A stretch of DNA of 64,000 bases. Origin: Wenyingzhuangia marina. GTDB taxonomy: Bacteria > Bacteroidota > Bacteroidia > Flavobacteriales > Flavobacteriaceae. This document shows positions 9,326-18,640 of the stretch, in pieces. A model generated the notes under the pieces. It did no database searches and was not told where the DNA came from. It saw only the letters and a list, made by a program, of their open reading frames with translations. Positions within the stretch are counted from its first letter, which is position 1. Each line of letters opens with the position of its first letter. The stretch lies in assembly GCF_900130035.1 (NCBI RefSeq), contig NZ_FQXQ01000005.1:1-64000 (forward strand), given 5' to 3'. Position numbers and translations under genes: made by a program.

Positions 9326-10444
9326 ATGGAAGCAAAAAGAAGAATTAAAATTATTCAACCAACAGATTGGTCTTTTAAACCGATGGATGATTATATAGCA
9401 TCTGGGGGAGAAGCTTTTTCTGTTTCACGTTTTGGTTATGAGCTTTTTAAAGAAAAAGGAGTTGATGTAGAGGTAATTTCACCAAATTATGATAAATGGA
9501 TCACACGATTTTTGACAAAGATTTTGCGTCATGAAGGAAGTAATTTGTTACTACAACTAAAATTAATTATTAAAAGCCGTAAATATGATGTTGTTTATTA
9601 TTCGGCAGATAGACATCCTTATCTTTTAGCATTGGCAAGATGGCTAAGAATATGCAGAACACCTGTTTTAATGGTTTGCCATTTTTCTTATGACACTAGG
9701 GCGGTTAATAATAAGTTAAAAAAGACATTGCTTCGTGCAGAACGTTGGTTGGTGTACAGAGGAATGGATAAAATAATATTTAATTGCGAAACTTTAATGC
9801 GTTTGGCAGAGCAAGATGGTAAATTGCCTGAAAGACATAAAGAAAATAGTGGTTGGGGAGCAGATTTAAATTATTTTGCAAGAGGTGATAAAGATTTAAA
9901 TAAGAATATACAACCATACTATTTCTCTGCAGGAGGAGCAAATAGAGATTACCATACGCTAATTTCTGCTTTTAAAAAGATGCCTTATAATATCGTAATA
10001 AGTTGTCCTAAAGAAGTTCTCTTAAAAGAGGCTCCATTAACACCTAATATTATTCATTTTGATTATAGCAAATATGGTTTTGAACGTTATGAAAAATTAC
10101 GTTCTTTCTATCAAGATGCCAAAGCGGTATTAATACCAATTACCGCTAGAAATCATGTAGCCAATGGAGCAAGTGTGTTGGTAGAAGCTTTAGCGTGTGG
10201 AAAACCAGTTCTGATATCAGACCTACCTACAGATTTTGTAGATGTTGAAAACGAAATAATTGGAAGAAAAGTAAAGATGCATGATGTTAATGATTGGATT
10301 TCACAAATTGAGTATATGGAGAAAAATCCAGAAAAAGTAACAAAAATGGAAGAAAATTCTTTAAAGCTTGCTCAAGAAAAGTACAATTACGAATTGTTTT
10401 CAAACAATGTTGTAACACATATAAAAAAATTAGTAAACACATAA
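9326..10444 (+). CDS. Glycosyltransferase family 4 protein
   Basis: This 372-residue protein looks like a GT-B glycosyltransferase. A GGEAF loop at residues 27-31 sits where family 4 enzymes have their acceptor-side glycine loop, and the C-terminal donor domain has NGASVLVEALACGKPVL at 280-296, followed by a 'DLPTDFVD' segment. The usual Glu-x7-Glu motif is not intact: the first acidic residue is replaced in NGASVLVE. It starts five bases after the preceding stop. Likely role: a sugar transfer in assembly of the repeat unit at the cytoplasmic membrane face. Confidence 0.78.
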   Translation: MEAKRRIKIIQPTDWSFKPMDDYIASGGEAFSVSRFGYELFKEKGVDVEVISPNYDKWITRFLTKILRHEGSNLLLQLKLIIKSRKYDVVYYSADRHPYLLALARWLRICRTPVLMVCHFSYDTRAVNNKLKKTLLRAERWLVYRGMDKIIFNCETLMRLAEQDGKLPERHKENSGWGADLNYFARGDKDLNKNIQPYYFSAGGANRDYHTLISAFKKMPYNIVISCPKEVLLKEAPLTPNIIHFDYSKYGFERYEKLRSFYQDAKAVLIPITARNHVANGASVLVEALACGKPVLISDLPTDFVDVENEIIGRKVKMHDVNDWISQIEYMEKNPEKVTKMEENSLKLAQEKYNYELFSNNVVTHIKKLVNT

Positions 10445-10447
10445 AAA

Positions 10448-11521
10448 ATGAAAATTTTAATTTATGATGTACATGCAAGTGAATCTGGTGCATTGGCAAT
10501 ATTAGATGATCTTTATAAACAGGTTTGCAGTCATTCTGATAAAAAAATTGAATGGGTGTTTGCTGTAAGTACACCCAACTATAAAGAAACTAAAAACATC
10601 AGAGTAATTAGACATCCTTGGGTTAAAAAAAATTGGTTTTACAGGTTGTATTTTGATCTTATAACAACTAGAAAAATATTAAAAAAAGAAAAACCCAACA
10701 AAATAGTTTCGTTACAAAACAAAGGGATTTCTTTTTCTAATTTACCTCAGATGGTCTATTTACACTTACCGTTTGTTTTATGTGATTATAAATTTAATAT
10801 CAAAAGAGATGGTAAAGTCCTTTGGTTGTATCAAAATGTATTGAGTAAATTTATTTTTAAATCACTAAGAAAGGTCCAAAAAACCATTGTTCAAACGCAA
10901 TGGATGAAAGAGGCATTAATTAAAAAAGCAAAGGTAAATGAAGATAAAATTGAAATAATAGTACCAGATATCTCTACAAATAACATTCAAAAATATAAGG
11001 ATTCTATAGAAAACAGAAAACGCTTTTTTTACCCTGCAACGTCCTTTACTTATAAAAATCATTTTATTTTACTAAAAGCATTTAAAATACTTCAAGACAA
11101 AGGTTATAAAGATTATGAGCTAATATTTACAATTACGGAAAGTGAAAATGAATATACCTTACAGCTTTCTGAATATGTTAAAAAAAATAGTTTAAATGTA
11201 AAATTTAACGGTCCTGTAAAAAGGGAAGAAGTTTTTGAAATGTATGCAAAATCAGTTTTAATTTTTCCTTCTTTTGTAGAGTCATTTGGGCTACCGTTGT
11301 TAGAAGCCAGACTAAGTAATGCATTTGTAATAGCAAATAAAACTTCTTTTAGTCAAGAAATTCTTAAAAACTATGAAAATGCAATCTTTTTTAATGGAAA
11401 TGATGCTGCTGAATTAGCAAGAGGGATTGAAAAGTTAAATTTATTGCCATATATCAATCCAAAAGGTGCTGAATTGAAGAAGGAGTCTGTAAATTTAATT
11501 GATTTGTGTATTTCTTTTTAG
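10448..11521 (+). CDS. Glycosyltransferase family 4 protein
   Basis: This is a 357-residue GT-B type enzyme. The donor-binding signature ESFGLPLLE gives Glu278-x7-Glu286, preceded by a FPSFVES turn, and the N-terminal half begins with the DVHASESGALAIL loop. It lies three bases after the previous gene. The C-terminal tail after the donor domain is short compared with sister genes, ending in NLIDLCISF, which could be natural or the trace of an old frameshift. It should act on the lipid-linked oligosaccharide; the sugar is unknown. Confidence 0.82.
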   Translation: MKILIYDVHASESGALAILDDLYKQVCSHSDKKIEWVFAVSTPNYKETKNIRVIRHPWVKKNWFYRLYFDLITTRKILKKEKPNKIVSLQNKGISFSNLPQMVYLHLPFVLCDYKFNIKRDGKVLWLYQNVLSKFIFKSLRKVQKTIVQTQWMKEALIKKAKVNEDKIEIIVPDISTNNIQKYKDSIENRKRFFYPATSFTYKNHFILLKAFKILQDKGYKDYELIFTITESENEYTLQLSEYVKKNSLNVKFNGPVKREEVFEMYAKSVLIFPSFVESFGLPLLEARLSNAFVIANKTSFSQEILKNYENAIFFNGNDAAELARGIEKLNLLPYINPKGAELKKESVNLIDLCISF

Positions 11522-11554
11522 TCTATAATAAATATTAATCATCAAAAGTAGAGT

Positions 11555-12955
11555 ATGTTAAATATATTCAGTTTTATCTTAATTTTTATTGTTGGCTATA
11601 TTTTGTCTAAAAAAAACAGCCTCAAGAGTAAGTTTAAGGATTTTTTTATTCTTGAAATTATTTTTTCTGTATTTAGAATTAATGTGGGTTATTTTTTGAA
11701 AATTGGTGATTTTGAAATTCAAAATGATGATCTTTTATTAGCTATTTTGTTTGCAATGTCAATAGTAGTATTTGGTTCCTCCATTTCAAAAAAAATTAAA
11801 ATACGGCAGTATGTAGTAATATATACTATTATAATAATTTTAGGGATGTTAAATTTATATTTAAATCCATCTGATGAAGGTATCATTGCTTTTAATACGG
11901 GTAGTTGGGATCGTTATATGCGAGGGGTAACAAACTTAACCACTCCAGTGTTTTCAATGCAGTCTATATTAATGTTTATAAGGGTTGTTATATTTGTGGC
12001 AATTATGTTGGCGACAAAAGACCTATTTAATAGAGAAGATTTTATTGAAATGGGAAAGCGTATTGGTTTTTTCTCTAAATTATTATTAATATACGGTATT
12101 ACAGAGTTTTTACTGTCTTATGTTTTAAAAATTGATACAACCAATATTTTAAAGTTGTTTTTTGGTCGTGGTGTGGCTACTTCAAATGATTTTGGAAGGC
12201 TTAAGGGACTTTCACGTGAACCCTCTTATTATTCACATGCATTATACAATGCCATTATTATTCTTTATGCTTTGTCAAAAATAGATTATGAAAATAAAAA
12301 TATTTTTAAGAAATATAAAGTTTGGATCATCATTGCATTTTTTTTAGGATTAATTTCTTCTTCATTTGCTTTTGTTTTGGTTACAGTTACTTTGCTAATA
12401 TTTTTTTATGTGGTTTCTAATATTGAAAACAGAAAATTTGTATTTTATTTAAAACCACAAGCTGGGCTAATTTCTATTTTAGGATTACTTATCTTGATGA
12501 TAATTTTACCATTTGTAGACCTTACAGATTTTACTTATTATGAAAGAATCTTAGAGTCTCTAAATCAATTTTCTAAGGGTGTAAATAGAACCTATAAATT
12601 AGGTAGTGATTACTCATCAGAGGCAGTTAGACTTATAAGTGGTATAGAAACTTTTAAAGCAACTTTAAGTCGTCCATTATTTGGTTTAGGGATTGGAACT
12701 GCTTATTCTGTTTCGGGAATTATAAGTATTTTAAGTAACATAGGTTTTTTAGGTTTATTTATTTGGTATAGATTAATTTCTACGGAGTTCTATAAAACCA
12801 AAAAGAAAATACTAATCTTAATTCTTTTAACACCTATAGTTTTTACAGGTGATATGTATTCTTTGTATGATACATCTTATTTGTTGTTAATTCCTTTAAT
12901 CGCTATTACAACCGAAACTTTATATATGAAACATCAATTAAAAAAAAGAGATTAA
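11555..12955 (+). CDS. O-antigen polymerase/ligase-like membrane protein (Wzy-type), module 1
   Basis: This 466-residue protein has about ten or more hydrophobic segments and a large extracytoplasmic loop roughly at residues 320-360, the layout of Wzy polymerases and O-antigen ligases. A loop segment, GRLKGLSREPSYYSH near residues 212-226, resembles the conserved Arg/Glu/Pro-Ser-rich loop of the O-antigen ligase/polymerase family. It should join repeat units in the periplasm after Wzx flips them. Wzy proteins diverge quickly, so the call rests on topology, size and position between glycosyltransferases. Confidence 0.78.
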   Translation: MLNIFSFILIFIVGYILSKKNSLKSKFKDFFILEIIFSVFRINVGYFLKIGDFEIQNDDLLLAILFAMSIVVFGSSISKKIKIRQYVVIYTIIIILGMLNLYLNPSDEGIIAFNTGSWDRYMRGVTNLTTPVFSMQSILMFIRVVIFVAIMLATKDLFNREDFIEMGKRIGFFSKLLLIYGITEFLLSYVLKIDTTNILKLFFGRGVATSNDFGRLKGLSREPSYYSHALYNAIIILYALSKIDYENKNIFKKYKVWIIIAFFLGLISSSFAFVLVTVTLLIFFYVVSNIENRKFVFYLKPQAGLISILGLLILMIILPFVDLTDFTYYERILESLNQFSKGVNRTYKLGSDYSSEAVRLISGIETFKATLSRPLFGLGIGTAYSVSGIISILSNIGFLGLFIWYRLISTEFYKTKKKILILILLTPIVFTGDMYSLYDTSYLLLIPLIAITTETLYMKHQLKKRD

Positions 12956-12956
12956 T

Positions 12957-14075
12957 ATGAACAAAATAGTATTTGTATCACCCAATATTAATAAAGACGG
13001 AGCAGAAAAATCTTTAATAGCATTACAAGTTTATTTAAATAGCAAAGGAATTAGTACTTTAGTAGTAATCCCAAAAAACGGTTTAATAGAAGAGTTGTTA
13101 ATTAAAGATAACGTAGACTACATAGTTCATCATTTTGTTGGAAGTGTTAATTTTGGACGTGGTAAAAAATTGTTTAGAGGGATAGTTAAAAAATATATAA
13201 ATATTTTTTCTTCATTTCAACTAGCTTATAAATTGAAAAAAAAAGGAATTAGTGTTGTTGCAGTTCATTCTAATACCATAACAACAGATTTTGGACATTA
13301 TCTTGCTAGTAGGTTAAATACGCATCATTTCTGGCACATAAGAGAATTTGGGAAGTTAGATTTTAACTTTGATTTTGAGTTAGGAATGGATTATATGGCT
13401 AAAATAACAAAGAAAGCCGCTAAAATAATTTGTAATTCTAATGCTGTTAAAAATTATTACTCAAAATATTTTGAGACCAGTAAATTAGTAACGGTTTATA
13501 ACGGTGTAAAACCAAGTGTAGATGTAGATATACAAAAGGAATCTGGGTTGTTTAAAATGTTGTTAATAGGTAGGTTAAGTAAGGAGAAAGGACAAAAAGA
13601 AGCTATATTAGCGTGTAGTAGATTATTAAAGTCTGGAAGAGATAATTTTTTATTAAATCTATATGGTACAGGAAAAGATCTAGAATACCTAAAAGATTTA
13701 ATTAAGTCTTTACATTTAGAGGAAAAAATTATTTTAAAAGGGTATAGTGATAAAATAGAAATTAATAAATATGATGTTGGCTTGATGTGTTCTCCTTTTG
13801 AAGCTTTTGGAAGGGTTACTGTAGAATATATGTTTGCTGGTTTACCAGTAATTGGTAAAAATGCTGGGGGAACACCAGAAATTATTAACAAAGATACAGG
13901 GATTTTGTATTCTGATGAAGACTCATTATATAAAGCAATGTCTTTGCTCTATGACAATCAGGATTTGAGAAAAGAAATGGGATATAAAGCCAATGAAAGG
14001 GCTATAGAAGTATTTTCCGAAAATAAATACTGCGAAAATATTTTAAAAGTGTACAAAGAAATAATAGAATTATAG
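12957..14075 (+). CDS. Glycosyltransferase family 4 protein
   Basis: This 372-residue GT-B enzyme begins MNKIVFVSPN followed by a KDGAEKSL acceptor loop. Its donor domain carries IGRLSKEKGQ at residues 204-213 and the Glu282-x7-Glu290 motif in EAFGRVTVE, then GLPVIGKNAGGTPEII. It starts one base after the polymerase stop and abuts the next gene, so it sits in the middle of a co-transcribed block. It is predicted to be a retaining sugar transferase for the repeat unit. Donor unknown. Confidence 0.88.
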   Translation: MNKIVFVSPNINKDGAEKSLIALQVYLNSKGISTLVVIPKNGLIEELLIKDNVDYIVHHFVGSVNFGRGKKLFRGIVKKYINIFSSFQLAYKLKKKGISVVAVHSNTITTDFGHYLASRLNTHHFWHIREFGKLDFNFDFELGMDYMAKITKKAAKIICNSNAVKNYYSKYFETSKLVTVYNGVKPSVDVDIQKESGLFKMLLIGRLSKEKGQKEAILACSRLLKSGRDNFLLNLYGTGKDLEYLKDLIKSLHLEEKIILKGYSDKIEINKYDVGLMCSPFEAFGRVTVEYMFAGLPVIGKNAGGTPEIINKDTGILYSDEDSLYKAMSLLYDNQDLRKEMGYKANERAIEVFSENKYCENILKVYKEIIEL

Positions 14076-15017
14076 ATGGATAATAGAAATGACATAACAG
14101 CTGTAGTTACTACATTTAATGATAGTAAGAGTATAGTAGATTTTTTAAATAATGTAAGTAAACAAAGTGTTTTGCCAGACAAGATGATTATCGTAGATGG
14201 TGGATCAAAAGATAATACTGTTGACGTAATAGAAAAATATGCGTTGACTAGTAAATTTAAGATAGAGGTTGTTTCTGATAATAAAAGAAGAAATATTTCA
14301 GAAGGAATTAATACAGGAATAAAATTAGCCAAAACAGAATGGATATTAATCTTGGGTACTGGTAATTCATATAACCCAGAAATGATTGAGCAGTTTATAA
14401 CTTATAGAAAGAAATCTAAAGCTCAAGTATTTTATAGTGCTATTATTGGAGTGAATGATACTACCTTTGGTTATATATTTAATCAGTATTTTCTTAGAGG
14501 AAATCGAATTCAAGATTTAGATGCAAGTAATCACGCTGTATTAGTTCATAAAAATGTTTTTGTAGAAAACGGTTATTTTTGGGAAAGGTTTATTTATGCT
14601 GGAGAGGATTTTGAATTTTTTGCGAGACTCAGAAAAAATAACATTGAACTTGTTTATGTAAAAGAAGCAATTTCGTTTTGGGATACTCCTCAAAATTGGA
14701 AAGATTACAAGAAGAAAATGCGTGTAAACTCCATTGCAGATTGGCAAATAGAGGATAAATCTAAAATTCTGTTAAAGTGTTATTCTCAATTATTGTTATT
14801 ACTTATGGTTGTTATACTAACCATAAAAACACCTTTAACACTTTTGCTAATTCCTTTTATTATTGTAGTATCTGGTATTAAAAAGAAAACATTTAATATA
14901 ATCTCTATTATGTTGGGTCTTTATAATAGATATTTAATGGTCTATTTTTATCTTAAAAATTATAATTACAGTAAAGAAGAATACCATTTTAAAATAGACG
15001 AAACTTATGATTCTTAA
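14076..15017 (+). CDS. Membrane-attached glycosyltransferase family 2 protein
   Basis: This 313-residue protein has an N-terminal GT-A domain (ITAVVTTFND at 7-16, VDGGSKDNT at 40-48) and a C-terminal hydrophobic region around residues 238-270 with one or two membrane helices, as seen in membrane-attached polysaccharide glycosyltransferases. The usual DXD is weak; ILGTGNSYN occupies the corresponding place near residues 90-98. It directly abuts the preceding gene. It is predicted to extend the lipid-linked glycan from the inner membrane. Confidence 0.82.
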   Translation: MDNRNDITAVVTTFNDSKSIVDFLNNVSKQSVLPDKMIIVDGGSKDNTVDVIEKYALTSKFKIEVVSDNKRRNISEGINTGIKLAKTEWILILGTGNSYNPEMIEQFITYRKKSKAQVFYSAIIGVNDTTFGYIFNQYFLRGNRIQDLDASNHAVLVHKNVFVENGYFWERFIYAGEDFEFFARLRKNNIELVYVKEAISFWDTPQNWKDYKKKMRVNSIADWQIEDKSKILLKCYSQLLLLLMVVILTIKTPLTLLLIPFIIVVSGIKKKTFNIISIMLGLYNRYLMVYFYLKNYNYSKEEYHFKIDETYDS

Positions 15018-15075
15018 TTTACTATTGTCTGATTTTTTTTCATTTATAATTTATTAAGATTAACTTTTTTTAATA

Positions 15076-15837
15076 ATGAAAGTATCAATTATTACTATAG
15101 TATATAACAATGTTAATTGTATTGAAAGCTGTATACAATCAGTATTAAATCAAACATATCCAAACGTAGAACACATCATTATTGATGGAGGTTCAAATGA
15201 TGGAACTCAAAAAGTGATAGAACCGTATATTCCTAAATTGGGTTGCTATCTTTCAGAAAAAGACAAAGGGTTATACAATGCACTAAACAAAGGAATTAAA
15301 GCAGCTACAGGAGACGTGATAGGGATTTTGCACTCAGATGATTTGTTTTATAATGAAAACTGTATACAGGAAGTAGTAAATAGTTTTAAAATCTCTAGTG
15401 CTGACGTGCTGTACGGAAATGGAATGTATGTAGAGAGAGACAATATAGAGTCGGTAAAAAGAATTTACAAAGCCAAACCTTATAAAAAAAGATATTTAAA
15501 CTTTGGATGGATTCCTTTGCATACAACTATTTATGTAAAAAAAGAAGTGTTTGATGATTATGGATTATATGATGAGTCTTATAGAATAGCTAGCGACTAT
15601 GAAGTCTCTTTAAGGTGGTTCCAGAATGATGCTTTAAAAAAACATCATGTAAACAAGTGGCTAGTAAAAATGAGATTAGGCGGGAAAAGCACTACACCTA
15701 AATTACAAAAGTTAAAGTCTACGGAAGATTTAAATATCATTAGGAAGAAAAGTTTATGGGGGGAGTTTACTTTGATTTGTAAAATTGCACGAAAAATACC
15801 ACAATATATCTTGCCAAAATTTAAAACGTATCGTTAG
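15076..15837 (+). CDS. Glycosyltransferase family 2 protein (WcaA-like)
   Basis: This compact 253-residue GT-A enzyme begins MKVSIITIVYNN, with DGGSNDGT at residues 37-44, EKDKGLYNALNKGI at 61-74 and the metal motif HSDD at 86-89. This pattern is characteristic of WcaA/SpsA-like transferases of colanic-acid-type clusters. It is the last gene of the first module, and a 354-bp gap follows. It probably performs one of the late cytoplasmic sugar additions to the repeat unit. Confidence 0.88.
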   Translation: MKVSIITIVYNNVNCIESCIQSVLNQTYPNVEHIIIDGGSNDGTQKVIEPYIPKLGCYLSEKDKGLYNALNKGIKAATGDVIGILHSDDLFYNENCIQEVVNSFKISSADVLYGNGMYVERDNIESVKRIYKAKPYKKRYLNFGWIPLHTTIYVKKEVFDDYGLYDESYRIASDYEVSLRWFQNDALKKHHVNKWLVKMRLGGKSTTPKLQKLKSTEDLNIIRKKSLWGEFTLICKIARKIPQYILPKFKTYR

Positions 15838-16191
15838 TTTTTTTGTGTAAACCTTAAGAGGTTAATGAAAGTGAATTTAGAAATATAGCATAGAGAATAA
15901 TGTCTTGTTATATCAAAAAAAAGAGAAATGACTAGTGTTTAGCCCTGTTTAAGTAAATTGAGATATAGACCTATAGAGAGCCTAAGGCATCAAAATTTTA
16001 AAATAAAATAGCCAATATCAATTATTAAGCTTCTTTAATAATATTTTAATCCAAAACATAAAAGCGGTTTTAACAAATCATTACTAACATATGTCATAAA
16101 ATATTTATAAGTTTGTTGATTAAATTATGTTAAAAAAACAAATTCTATTCACAAGAATGATTTAGTTTGATTAATTTTACTTAAAAAAGCG
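15838..16191. other. Gap with no gene seen (354 bp)
   Basis: This stretch between the last module-1 glycosyltransferase and the WcaJ-type gene has no credible open reading frame on either strand. I see no strong hairpin-plus-T-run terminator; a short palindrome AACCTTAAGAGGTT near 15850 is weak. A promoter for the 16192 gene would be expected in the last 100 bases, where TAGTTTG occurs one base short of the TAnnTTTG consensus. I do not call it. Confidence 0.5.
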
Positions 16192-17583
16192 ATGTTCCAA
16201 GAAAAGAATAAAAACATATCCATTCTCTCTTTATCAGTAGACTTATTACTCTTATTGATTTCTTTTTTTATAGCCAAACAAACCATTTTTAGTTGGGAAA
16301 TGTCAGACAAGTTTTTGTATAATGGGTTAATTCTAGCATGGTTAATTATATGGACAGTCATAGGATTAAAACTGGGTTTGTATGACATTCCTAGAATCAT
16401 TCAAATGCACAAGATTTTTACAAAAAATATTAAATCCATTTTGGTGTTTGGTTTTATATGTACAGGATTGATTTTTTTTGGAACAAACTATAAGTTTTCA
16501 AGAAGTTTTGTATTGATAACACTAGGAGTGTTTTTAGTTCTAATTACAATTTGGAGGATGGCTTTAGTCTCTTGGTTAAAATACACCAGAAGAAGAGGGA
16601 ACAAAGAAAGCAGAATTGTCATTGTGGGGATGAACAAAAATGTAACCAACCTAATTAAAAAAATATATGTAAATCCCAACTTCGGTTTTAATATTTTGGG
16701 AGTCTTTACAGATGCCAAAATTACAGAGGAAATACAAGATTATTATAAAGGAAGTTTAAATGAAGTCATTTGTTTTTTTAAAGATAACGACATTGATGAA
16801 ATTATAATTTCCCTGCCTTATTCTCAAAGTAAGTTAATTAATGATTTGTTTCAATACGCAGACAATAATATGATCAGAGTAAGGGTCATTCCTGAGTTTT
16901 CAGAATACTTATCTCAAGTATTTACTATTGACTATGTACAAAATGTACCAGTCATGAAATTAAGAAAAGAACCTTTACAAAGTTTATCAAACAGGTTTAT
17001 CAAGAGAATTTTTGATTTGGTGTTTTCATTAGGAGTCATTATTTTAATTTTTTCATGGTTATTTCCAATCATTGCCATTATTATAAAAGCAACAAGCAAA
17101 GGACCTGTATTCTTTTCACAACTAAGAACAGGGAAAGATGGTAAATCTTTTAAATGTTTAAAGTTTAGAAGCATGGAGGTGAATGAAGAGTCAGATGCTA
17201 AACAAGCAACCAAAGATGACAAAAGGATCACACCCTTTGGTGCTTTCATGCGTAAAACCAGTATTGATGAATTGCCGCAAATTATCAATGTATTGTTAAA
17301 CAATATGTCTCTAGTAGGGCCAAGACCCCATATGTTAAAGCATACTGAGGAATACAGAGTATTGGTAGATAAATTTATGGTGCGTCATTTTGCAAAACCA
17401 GGGGTAACAGGTTGGGCACAAATCAATGGGTTTAGGGGGGGAACCAAGTTTGTAAAAGACATGGCAAACAGAGCAGAAGCAGATATTTGGTATATAGAAA
17501 ACTGGAGTTTCCTTTTAGATGTTAAAATTATTTACATTACGGCTTGGTCTATGTTCTTTAAAAAAGACGAAAATGCTTTTTAG
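16192..17583 (+). CDS. Undecaprenyl-phosphate hexose-1-phosphate transferase (WcaJ/PssY type)
   Basis: This polyisoprenyl-phosphate sugar-1-phosphate transferase starts glycan assembly by loading the first sugar, often glucose or galactose, onto undecaprenyl phosphate. It has about four N-terminal membrane helices (residues 10-130), a central nucleotide-binding-like domain (140-240), a hydrophobic hairpin at 273-300, and the C-terminal sugar-transferase domain with KFRSM at 324-328, DELPQ at 359-363 and SLVGPRP at 373-379. Asp359-Glu360 correspond to the catalytic acidic pair of the family. Its 463 residues are the usual length. A second, unrelated initiating enzyme is the next gene. Confidence 0.92.
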   Translation: MFQEKNKNISILSLSVDLLLLLISFFIAKQTIFSWEMSDKFLYNGLILAWLIIWTVIGLKLGLYDIPRIIQMHKIFTKNIKSILVFGFICTGLIFFGTNYKFSRSFVLITLGVFLVLITIWRMALVSWLKYTRRRGNKESRIVIVGMNKNVTNLIKKIYVNPNFGFNILGVFTDAKITEEIQDYYKGSLNEVICFFKDNDIDEIIISLPYSQSKLINDLFQYADNNMIRVRVIPEFSEYLSQVFTIDYVQNVPVMKLRKEPLQSLSNRFIKRIFDLVFSLGVIILIFSWLFPIIAIIIKATSKGPVFFSQLRTGKDGKSFKCLKFRSMEVNEESDAKQATKDDKRITPFGAFMRKTSIDELPQIINVLLNNMSLVGPRPHMLKHTEEYRVLVDKFMVRHFAKPGVTGWAQINGFRGGTKFVKDMANRAEADIWYIENWSFLLDVKIIYITAWSMFFKKDENAF

Positions 17584-17665
17584 CAACAAACGTTTTTGTA
17601 AAGAGAGGAGTCTATAAACAATAATCATCCATTGATGCCTAATAAAATAAGGAATCAAGAACAAT

Positions 17666-18613
17666 ATGTACATCATCACTTTCTTAATACTAAGTCTAGT
17701 ATCAATAGTTTATTTAAAATTAGCAGACAAATTAAATATCATTGACAAACCCAACCAAAGAAGTTCTCATACGGTTCCTACCATTAGAGGTGGAGGAATT
17801 TTATTTGTTGTTGCTTTTTTTTTATATCAAATAACCACAGGGTTTACAGATACTTATTTGTCAATAGCGGTCTTATTAATAGCTACAGTAAGTTTTATAG
17901 ACGACATGGTTACGCTAAGTGCTAAAATTAGGTTTCCTTTTCAGATGGTAACAGTAACTTTAGTAATTTATCAAATAGGCCTTTTTAATTTACCCATTTG
18001 GATTCCTTTAATAACTATTTTTTTAGGAACAGCTTTTATTAATTTTTTCAATTTCATGGATGGAATTAATGGAATTACTGGCTTGTATAGCATAGCGGTG
18101 TTGATAGGAATATACATAGTAAATTTTAACAATCCCATAATAAGCAATAAGCTAATCGTATATGAATTATTGGCTTTGGTTGTTTTTGGATGTTATAATT
18201 TTAGAAAAAAAGCACGTTTTTTTGCGGGAGACATTGGGAGTATCTCAATGGCTTTAATTTTAGCGTACATGCTCATTACCTTGTTTTATAAATTTGAATC
18301 TCCAATTTATATTTTATTATTTGTAGTTTATGGTGCAGATGCAACCATAACAGTATTCTATAGAGCAATGATCAAAGAAAACATAACGGAGGCACACAGA
18401 CACCATATATATCAAAAATTAGTAGATAGAACTCTGTTAACACATCTTCAGGTAGCAGCATTATATAGTGTGTTACAATTAATAATGGTGGCATTCGTTT
18501 GGTTAATCTTACCTTATCCAATTGAAATACATTACATATTTACAGGAATTGTGATGTTGTTTATGATGATTTTGTATGTTTTCATCTATACCAAAATGGA
18601 AAAAAAATCATAA
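17666..18613 (+). CDS. Undecaprenyl-phosphate GlcNAc-1-phosphate transferase-like protein (WecA/TagO/MraY family)
   Basis: This 315-residue polytopic membrane enzyme of the glycosyltransferase 4 (MraY/WecA) superfamily transfers a HexNAc-1-phosphate to undecaprenyl phosphate. Motifs visible are the Mg-binding Asp79-Asp80, NFMDGING at 129-136, AGDIGS at 187-192 and the cytoplasmic HRHHIYQ at 244-250, whose His-rich form favours UDP-GlcNAc-type substrates rather than MurNAc-pentapeptide. It lies 82 bases after the WcaJ-type gene. Having both kinds of initiator side by side suggests two distinct glycans, or alternative priming, from this locus. Confidence 0.9.
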   Translation: MYIITFLILSLVSIVYLKLADKLNIIDKPNQRSSHTVPTIRGGGILFVVAFFLYQITTGFTDTYLSIAVLLIATVSFIDDMVTLSAKIRFPFQMVTVTLVIYQIGLFNLPIWIPLITIFLGTAFINFFNFMDGINGITGLYSIAVLIGIYIVNFNNPIISNKLIVYELLALVVFGCYNFRKKARFFAGDIGSISMALILAYMLITLFYKFESPIYILLFVVYGADATITVFYRAMIKENITEAHRHHIYQKLVDRTLLTHLQVAALYSVLQLIMVAFVWLILPYPIEIHYIFTGIVMLFMMILYVFIYTKMEKKS

Positions 18614-18640
18614 AAGTAAATTAACAACGATCAACCATCG

